NCBI GenBank assembly: GCA_964459495.1
Contig: CAYWNK010000002.1
Location: forward strand, 1 to 64,000
From: CAYWNK01 sp964459495
Lineage (GTDB): Bacteria; Planctomycetota; UBA1135; GCA-002686595
Length of the DNA: 64,000 bases
Reading direction: 5' to 3'
Shown here: positions 58,336 to 64,000 of the stretch, one piece after another
Numbering within the stretch: position 1 is the stretch's first letter
How the letters are laid out: each line of letters begins with the position of its first letter
Notes under the pieces: generated by a model
What the model was told of the DNA's origin: nothing
The model's database searches: none
Seen by the model: the letters and a program-made list of their open reading frames with translations, nothing else
Made by a program: the position numbers and the translations under genes

Positions 58336-59508
58336 CTAGCCCCGCCTCGCCAGTGCGGCCTCGGCCTCCTGTGCTGCCCGCCGCACGCGCGCCGAGGAAT
58401 GTTCGAGGAAGGGAACGAAGCGCCCAGCGTCGTCCGGTCCCCCCGTCTCGCCGAGTGCGGCAAGGTACCCGCGGAGAGCGCGCGTTGACGAGCCCTTGCG
58501 GAGCCCCTGCAGGCGGCCAGCTACGGCGTCTCTGGCCGGCTGTGCAAGATCGCCGAATCCGCGTTTGCTCAGGAAGTAGCGCGCGGCGCCGCGCACCCCT
58601 GCACTGGCGTCCACGCTCATGCGCGCCAACGGAACGCCTTCCGGATCTAGCTCGAGCCAGGTGTGCAGCGCCTTCCTGCGCACTGCTGGAATGGAACCGC
58701 CGGCCGCATGCTCCAAAAAGAAGCGCCTGCTGGCCGGATCGTCCAGGGACGCCAGGTGCTGAAGAGCGGCTGCTTGGACGACGCCATCGCTGCTCTCGAA
58801 GGCAGCCCCCAGGATCCATGGCAGCTGGGGGCCTCCACCCGCGCGGAAGGCCAACGCGAAAGCGCTGCGCCTCACCAGCATGTCGGTGTCCTGAAAACGA
58901 TCGCTCAAGGTGCCGGTATCGAGGCCGGCCAAGGTGAGTCGCACGATTTTGGCGCGCAAGGAATCTCCCCCCTCCCCGGTCGAGGCCAGATCGTCGAAAT
59001 TGCAGCGCACACGCAGGCCTTGCTCGAGCCGTAGGACCAGGGCCCACAAATTCAGGAAGCGGCGCGTGTGGCGCGGCAGCAGCCGAACCTGCACCTGGCG
59101 CCGCGCCAGGTCCCGTATCTCGGGCACCCAATCGGCGGAACGCAGCAGCAAAACAGCGAGCTCATCGCCTCGGGGGTCGCGGCCTAGCTCCTCTACGGCC
59201 TGTTGCCGTAGGTAGCCGTCCGGCGACATCGCCAGCAGCTTCCAAGCAAGCCGCGGCGAGCCAACCCGGCCCACCAAAGCCTCCGCGGTGGGACGCCTGC
59301 TCCTCCGCAACCAAGAGCCGCTGACTATGGGTATTCCCCGCAGGACCCGCTCCAACCGCGCCCACTCCTGACCCCCTAGCAGCCCCAGGTTCTCCTCCAC
59401 CTGCTTTGCTTGCGCGCGGCGCAGCCCTTTCGAACCTGCGCCCCCCAACAGGCCCCGGATGACGTCCAGGGGCACGGGCAGATCGCCTTCCCTCGCGATG
59501 GTTCGCAT
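58336..59508 (-). CDS. HEAT-repeat protein
   Basis: A 390-residue protein with an N-terminal leucine/arginine-rich segment and many helical HEAT-like repeats. Examples are GYLRQQAVEELGRDPRGDEL, GVVQAAALQHLASLDDPASR and SSARVRRAAQEAEAALARRG. No signal peptide was recognised and no catalytic motif seen. Repeats of this kind bind partners, often in stress or scaffold roles. It is unlike the exported HEAT protein at 14183 in lacking the signal, so it likely acts in the cytoplasm. Neighbours give no clear hint of its role. Confidence 0.78.
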   Translation of the reverse strand: MRTIAREGDLPVPLDVIRGLLGGAGSKGLRRAQAKQVEENLGLLGGQEWARLERVLRGIPIVSGSWLRRSRRPTAEALVGRVGSPRLAWKLLAMSPDGYLRQQAVEELGRDPRGDELAVLLLRSADWVPEIRDLARRQVQVRLLPRHTRRFLNLWALVLRLEQGLRVRCNFDDLASTGEGGDSLRAKIVRLTLAGLDTGTLSDRFQDTDMLVRRSAFALAFRAGGGPQLPWILGAAFESSDGVVQAAALQHLASLDDPASRRFFLEHAAGGSIPAVRRKALHTWLELDPEGVPLARMSVDASAGVRGAARYFLSKRGFGDLAQPARDAVAGRLQGLRKGSSTRALRGYLAALGETGGPDDAGRFVPFLEHSSARVRRAAQEAEAALARRG

Positions 59509-59526
59509 AGGACTGCAGTCTAGGGC

Positions 59527-59759
59527 TTAGGTCCACGCCAGCCAGATGACGGATTGCCAGCACTGCTGCCCGAGCTGATGCGCACGATGGGCTGCCACCA
59601 CTGTCGCGTAGCGCTCTTCATCGGCGACAGCCAAAGCCCGTAGCCCCATAGCCTGGTTTCTTGGGCAAGCCACCCCCTAGCGTCCGCGCCGCCACCGGCA
59701 GGATGGACACAAAGTCCACGTACTCTTCCCAGGGATCGTCGATCCGCGCGGCTCGGGCT
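59527..59759 (-). pseudogene. Possible frameshifted relic after the AraC-type gene
   Basis: On the reverse strand an arginine/aspartate reading (ARIDDPWEEYVDFVSILPVA) runs from 59759 until a stop. In another frame the likeness to coding sequence resumes as MGLRALAVADEERYATVVAA until a TAA at 59527. The second part alone is a 40-codon frame. I do not recognise a family; the call rests on protein-like composition in shifted frames only. Confidence 0.25.
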
Positions 59760-60638
59760 CTACCGGCAGAGCCGCAGCGGCAGCCGAATCTCGATCGCCC
59801 AGGTTTCCCAGTTCAGCGTGCGAGGGTCTTCTAAGTAGAGCTCCATCGCCGGCGTATCTGCTGGCTCGTACTTGCTGCGGGGGAGCCAGTGGCAGAAGAG
59901 GTAGTCGCCTGAGGAGAGGATGGCGTCCATGCCGCCGCGGTAGGTGAGGGAAGCCTGCGTGCCGCCGGGTAGGGTACGGCGTTGGACGGGGGCGCCGCGT
60001 TCGATGGGAAAATCGGGCGGGATGACGAGGCCGAAGTCGTAGCGGTAGCGTTCGGGCGGGGTGATGTAGGGGTCCTGGTCACTGAAGCCGACCAGCTGGC
60101 CGCTGGCTAGGCCGAGGGGCTCCGCCCATGCCATGAGTTGGTCGAGACCTTCGGGGAGCGCGCCTTCGCGCATGGGGTTTTGGACCCGCACGTAGGCGAG
60201 GTGCAATGGATCCGCGCGGACGACATGGACCTCGTAGGCTCCGGGGTCGGCAGTAGCACGGAGCTCGAGCAGGCGCGGCGGCAGGGAATCGGGAGCCGGC
60301 CCCCCATAGTCACGGGGGGCGCAGCCGTAGTGACGGCGAAAAGCGCGGCTGAAGTCGGACGAGGAGGTGAACCCGCAGCGATGCGCCACCTCGGTGAGGG
60401 TGGACTGCTTGCCGTGGGACATCCAATAGGCTGCCTTTTCCAGTCGAACCTTTTGAACGAAGTCGCCCAAGGTTTGGCCGACGACGGACTTGAAGATGCG
60501 ATGGAAATGGAACGGAGAGAAGCCCGCAACCTCGGCCAAGTCCTCCAGCTTGTGGCTGTCCTCGATGTGATCGCAGACGTGGTCGATAACGACGTTGATG
60601 CGCTGGACATAGACGTTGTCCTTGGCGAGGTCGGCCAC
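59760..60638 (-). CDS. AraC-family regulator with GyrI-like effector domain
   Basis: A 292-residue transcription regulator. The N-terminal AraC/XylS HTH pair is visible: HKLEDLAEVAGFSPFHFHRI and TEVAHRCGFTSSSDFSRAFR, with RHYGCAPRDY closing it. A GyrI-like small-molecule-binding domain fills residues about 125-290 (MREGALPEGLDQLMAWAEPL and SLTYRGGMDAIL). Such fusions sense drugs or small hydrophobics. It follows the free-methionine-sulfoxide reductase gene by 7 bp on the same strand. A control of that gene or a drug-response role is possible; the ligand is unknown. Confidence 0.9.
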   Translation of the reverse strand: MADLAKDNVYVQRINVVIDHVCDHIEDSHKLEDLAEVAGFSPFHFHRIFKSVVGQTLGDFVQKVRLEKAAYWMSHGKQSTLTEVAHRCGFTSSSDFSRAFRRHYGCAPRDYGGPAPDSLPPRLLELRATADPGAYEVHVVRADPLHLAYVRVQNPMREGALPEGLDQLMAWAEPLGLASGQLVGFSDQDPYITPPERYRYDFGLVIPPDFPIERGAPVQRRTLPGGTQASLTYRGGMDAILSSGDYLFCHWLPRSKYEPADTPAMELYLEDPRTLNWETWAIEIRLPLRLCR

Positions 60639-60645
60639 GGCGGGA

Positions 60646-61128
60646 TCAGCCAGCGTAGATCAAATCGACAATCGCGGTGAGGCCCTGGACATCCACCGGA
60701 GTGAACGCTCCGGGCTTGTCGCTGTCGACGTCCATGACCGCAACCAATTCGCCCTCGCGGTTGCGCGCGGGGATCACCACTTCGCTCTGGGAACGGCTAT
60801 CGCAAGCGATGTGGCCCTCGAAAGCGTGGACGTCTTCGACGAGGACTGCTTCGCCGGATTGGACCGAGGCCCAACATACTCCCTTGCCCCGCTCAAGCAG
60901 CATGCAGGCCAAGGGGCCCTGGTACGGACCGGCAATCAGATCGCCGTCTACGACTCGATAGAAGCCCGTCCAGAAAAAGTGGGGCATCTTGGAATGCAGC
61001 AGCGCCGCTGCGGTGGCCATCCTGGACTGCGGATCGGCAACCTTGGCGAATAGACCGGAGAGCTGGTCAGCGATGCGGGTGTAGCGCGCGGCGAGGCGCT
61101 CCTGCTGGGCGGCGTCGAGGGTCGTCAT
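60646..61128 (-). CDS. msrC: Free methionine-(R)-sulfoxide reductase (GAF domain)
   Basis: A 160-residue GAF-fold enzyme that reduces free methionine-R-sulfoxide. The three family cysteines are present at residues 75, 85 and 109 (GPLACMLLERGKGVCWAS, then HIACDSRSQSE). They have the same spacing as Cys84, Cys94 and Cys118 of E. coli YebR/MsrC. The FFWTGFY motif and DVDSD near the C-terminus also match. The gene heads a unit with the AraC/GyrI-type regulator, starting at 61128. A cytoplasmic role in methionine repair after oxidative stress is expected. Confidence 0.92.
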   Translation of the reverse strand: MTTLDAAQQERLAARYTRIADQLSGLFAKVADPQSRMATAAALLHSKMPHFFWTGFYRVVDGDLIAGPYQGPLACMLLERGKGVCWASVQSGEAVLVEDVHAFEGHIACDSRSQSEVVIPARNREGELVAVMDVDSDKPGAFTPVDVQGLTAIVDLIYAG

Positions 61129-61213
61129 GGGGGCGTGATTCTAACGTCTCGAACGGAGTCCGTAGACCAAACCAACCGGATGGGCCAGGGCCCGTTTTGG
61201 AGCACGGGCAGCG

Positions 61214-64000
61214 TTAGGCGCGTCGCTTGCGCAGCAGCACATAGCCCGCAGGCACCACCACCAGGTTGAGGAAGGTCGAGGTCAGCAGGCCCCCAAGGAT
61301 CACCAGCGAAAGCGGTGCCAGGATTTCATTCCCCGGCTGATCACCCTCCAGCACGATCGGTAGCAGCGCTAGGGCGGCGGTCAGGGCCGTCATCAAAATC
61401 GGCACCAGGCGCTCCAGGGAACCGCGCTGCACGGCCTCTGCCAGCTCGCAGCCCTCCTCGTCCTGCAGGTAGCGGTAGTGGTTGACCAGCAAGATGCCGT
61501 TGCGCACCGCGATTCCAAACAGCGTGATGAAGCCCACCAAGCTTGCGATGGACAGCACCGGCGCCTGGTAGGTTTCCCCTCCCACCAGGGCCGAGAGGTT
61601 GTCGATAGGGCCCCCCGCGTTCGAGCAGAATACGGCAACAACCCCGCCGATCAGCGCCAACGGCAGGTTGAGCAGCACCAGCATTGCGACCGGCACGGAG
61701 CCAATCGCCAGCTGCAGCAGCACCAACATCAGCGCTAGCGTTCCCAAGCCCGCGAACAGGATCGACCGGGACGCGCGACGCTGCGCCTCGAACTGCCCAC
61801 CGTAGGCCACGGTACAGCCGTGGCGCTGCACGATCGGGTCCACCTGCTGGGCGACTCGATCCACGAGGTGGCCAAGGTTGGCGCCCTCGTCGACGTTCAG
61901 GGACACGATGGCCCGTCGCATCGAGTTTTCCCGGGAGATCAGGTTCGGCGAAAGCTCGCGCTCAAGGTCGGCGACCTCGTCCAGACGCACGAGTCCCCCG
62001 CCAGCCCCCCGCAGAACGAGCTGACTCAGTTTCTCTGGACTAGCGATCGCATCGGGCTTCAGGCGTACCGCGAGGTCGATCCGCCGCACGCCCTCGTTGA
62101 CCTGCGCCACGATCGATCCGAAAACCGCATCTCGCACTTGGCGTGCCGCCGACGCCGGCGTCAGGCCGTAGGACGCGAGGATGTCCTGCCTATAGTCCAG
62201 CCCAAGGGACTCGATCCGCACCTCACGGTTCGCCGCGACATCGCGGGTACCGGGCATTGCCTTGAGCACACCTTCGATCTCCTGGGCCACCGAGCGCAAC
62301 TTCAGCAGATCGTCGCCATAGACGCTGATCGCAATCGCTGCGGGCGTACCTGAGAGGATGTGGCTCAGACGGTGTTCGATCGGCTGACCGACATTGGTCG
62401 TAATCCCGGGCACGCTCTCCAAGATCGCGTCCACCTTCGCGCGTACGCTGCGCTTCGAAAACCCCGGCAGCAGGGTCACCTCGATCTCCGAGTTGCTCAC
62501 CGGCTCGGCGTGCTCGTCGCGCTCAGCTCTGCCCGTACGGCGCGTCACGCTTCGCACTCCATCGACCGCCAGCACCTGACGCTCGATCCCGGACGCCAAA
62601 CGGTCGCTCGCTGCTAGGGACGTGCCCGGCGGCGCAAAGACACCGACCGTGAACGTGCCCTCATTGAATTCGGGCAGGAACGAAGCACCGAACGTAGAGG
62701 CCAGCACCAGGCTCGCCGCCGTCGCCAGGGCAGCGGCCCCGAGAACCAAAATCCGCCAACGAATTGCACCGGCCAACAGCGGGGCGTACGCGCGCTCAAG
62801 TAGGCGTACCAGCCACCCCTTGCCGTGGCCGGCGTCACCCACCCGCGACAGCAGCAGCCGGCACAGGGCCGGCGTCACCGTCAAGGCGACGATGAGCGAA
62901 GCGCCGAGCGAACAAACGAACGCGATCGCCAGGGGCCGGAAAAAGCGTCCTTCGATCCCGTCGAGGAACAGCACTGGAACGAAGACGAGCACGATGATCA
63001 GCGTCGCGAAGACCATCGCGGGACGGATCTCGTTGCTGGCCTGGAAGATCACGTCCTGTGTTTGAAGCCGATTCCCTGCGGGCTTCGCCGCGTTCTCGCG
63101 CAGCCGGCGAAACACATTCTCGACGTCGATGATCGCATCGTCGACTAGGCTGCCAACCGCAATCGCGAGCCCGCCCAGGGTCATGACGTTGATCGTCTCG
63201 CCCAGGCCCTTGAGCGCCAATAGCCCGGCCGCCAGGGACAACGGTAGCGCCGTCAGCGTGACCAACGTCGTGCGCAGGTTCAGCAGAAAAAGCAGCAAGA
63301 TCACCGAGACGATCAGGGCCGCATCACGCAGCGCCTTGACTACGTTGCTGACCGCGAGCTGAATGAAATCGGCCTGACGGAAGACCTGCCGATTGATCTC
63401 CAGGCCCTCCGGAGTCGTGGACTGCAGACTATCCAACAGGTCGTCCACGGCTTGGGTCAGCTCGAGGGTGTTCGTCCCCGGGGCCTTCTGCACCGTCAAG
63501 ACCACTGCGGGATTGCCGCCTTCCGCCCCCGTGCCCCGCTTAGGGGCCGCCCCCAGGCCGACCTCTGCCACCTGGCCGATCGTGACGGGAGTGCCGTCGA
63601 CCATGCGCACCAAGGTGCTCGCGATGTCGTCCGGATTGCGAACCCCGCCGCTCTGGCGCACGGGCAGCTCCAGGTTTTGAACGTCGGCCAGGTAGCCTGC
63701 GCTCAGGCGTGAGTGGGATGCCCCGGCTGCTTCGGCAACATCGCTGAAGCCGATCCCGTAGAGGCGCAGCTTGTCGGGATCGACCACAACCTGGTACTCG
63801 AGCAGCTCGCCGCCGATGACCGAGACTTGCGCCACCCCCGGCACCGCCAGGAGCTGCCGGCGCAGGTCGAACTCGGCGTAGCTGCGCAGATCCTGGGGCC
63901 CCTGCGCCCCAGCGGGGGACGAAACGGCCAGCAGCATGATCTCGCCTGTCACCGACGTAATCGGGGTCATCTCCGCGTGGGCATCCGGCGGGAGCTCCTC
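61214..64000 (-). CDS. CusA/CzcA-type heavy-metal RND efflux pump (5' end beyond the window)
   Basis: A partial inner-membrane pump, with about 928 codons present and the N-terminal part past the right edge. The frame is open to the last base, so the ATG near 63970 is not the real start. HME-RND signatures include DPDKLRLYGIGFSDVAEAAG, GGLAIAVGSLVDDAIIDVEN, then VFRRLRENA in transmembrane segment 4. The later membrane half includes SIASLVGFITLFGIAVRNGI. The C-terminus is LRKRRA. Metal specificity cannot be told, since the selectivity methionines or charged residues in the missing and divergent parts are not visible. It should work with a periplasmic adaptor and an outer-membrane channel encoded beyond the window. 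Confidence 0.92.
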   Translation of the reverse strand, partial: EELPPDAHAEMTPITSVTGEIMLLAVSSPAGAQGPQDLRSYAEFDLRRQLLAVPGVAQVSVIGGELLEYQVVVDPDKLRLYGIGFSDVAEAAGASHSRLSAGYLADVQNLELPVRQSGGVRNPDDIASTLVRMVDGTPVTIGQVAEVGLGAAPKRGTGAEGGNPAVVLTVQKAPGTNTLELTQAVDDLLDSLQSTTPEGLEINRQVFRQADFIQLAVSNVVKALRDAALIVSVILLLFLLNLRTTLVTLTALPLSLAAGLLALKGLGETINVMTLGGLAIAVGSLVDDAIIDVENVFRRLRENAAKPAGNRLQTQDVIFQASNEIRPAMVFATLIIVLVFVPVLFLDGIEGRFFRPLAIAFVCSLGASLIVALTVTPALCRLLLSRVGDAGHGKGWLVRLLERAYAPLLAGAIRWRILVLGAAALATAASLVLASTFGASFLPEFNEGTFTVGVFAPPGTSLAASDRLASGIERQVLAVDGVRSVTRRTGRAERDEHAEPVSNSEIEVTLLPGFSKRSVRAKVDAILESVPGITTNVGQPIEHRLSHILSGTPAAIAISVYGDDLLKLRSVAQEIEGVLKAMPGTRDVAANREVRIESLGLDYRQDILASYGLTPASAARQVRDAVFGSIVAQVNEGVRRIDLAVRLKPDAIASPEKLSQLVLRGAGGGLVRLDEVADLERELSPNLISRENSMRRAIVSLNVDEGANLGHLVDRVAQQVDPIVQRHGCTVAYGGQFEAQRRASRSILFAGLGTLALMLVLLQLAIGSVPVAMLVLLNLPLALIGGVVAVFCSNAGGPIDNLSALVGGETYQAPVLSIASLVGFITLFGIAVRNGILLVNHYRYLQDEEGCELAEAVQRGSLERLVPILMTALTAALALLPIVLEGDQPGNEILAPLSLVILGGLLTSTFLNLVVVPAGYVLLRKRRA

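Noticed and set aside
63943..63970. ATG at 63970 as the start of the RND pump
   Set aside because: The frame stays open to the window edge and the residues present begin in the middle of the family's N-terminal periplasmic part.

Overview
The window is high-GC (roughly 65 percent) bacterial DNA with protein genes packed tightly on both strands. No rRNA, tRNA, CRISPR array, insertion sequence or prophage was recognised. The gene mix suggests a marine member of the Planctomycetota; this is inference from gene content. The supporting features are an ECF sigma factor fused to a membrane segment and a large periplasmic carboxypeptidase-regulatory-like part, several secreted proteins sharing a WYRD-type domain, HEAT-repeat exported proteins, a TPR-sulfotransferase, and a BlaI/BlaR1 pair. 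Shine-Dalgarno sites are sporadic, and many genes are coupled by ATGA overlaps.

Layout. 1-10.0 kb holds nucleoside salvage (purine nucleoside phosphorylase, nupC, pyrimidine-nucleoside phosphorylase, deoB), interspersed with a TPR-sulfotransferase, a membrane protein, a BLUF photoreceptor and a two-domain glycosyltransferase. 10.1-17.1 kb holds a metallopeptidase-like lipoprotein, a sensor kinase/response regulator pair and a large exported HEAT protein. The same 11-bp-phased GTTGACA direct repeat precedes both the kinase and the HEAT gene. 17.1-23 kb holds a decayed secreted-protein gene, a Cna/carboxypeptidase-regulatory-like protein, a GH57 glucanohydrolase and a HAF-repeat secreted protein. 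23.1-35.7 kb is an alpha-glucan and ligase island: glgC, two alpha/beta-hydrolases, an S51-like hydrolase, four ATP-grasp ligases, glgA and a PhyH-type dioxygenase. 35.7-46.9 kb holds a secreted hypothetical, a HipB/HipA pair whose HipA lacks its kinase residues, the membrane-tethered sigma factor, a purple-acid-phosphatase-like enzyme, a DUF2459-type protein, and blaI-blaR1 with an operator palindrome. 46.9-64 kb holds an exported coiled-coil protein with His-, Cys- and Asp/Glu-rich tracts, a long transketolase, secreted proteins including a lectin-like/alpha-beta hydrolase, DUF1579, a HEAT protein, an AraC/GyrI regulator with free-methionine-sulfoxide reductase, and a CusA/CzcA-type RND pump that runs off the right edge.

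The best candidate for an undescribed system is the ATP-grasp/esterase/S51-like/GlgA island (24965-35680). Its genes form two tightly coupled, divergent transcription units. They look able to make and release a product through at least four ATP-dependent ligations next to glycogen synthesis. The TGTTGACA-regulated HEAT protein, the HipA pseudokinase with its operator array, and the long inverted repeats at gene ends are the other main leads.
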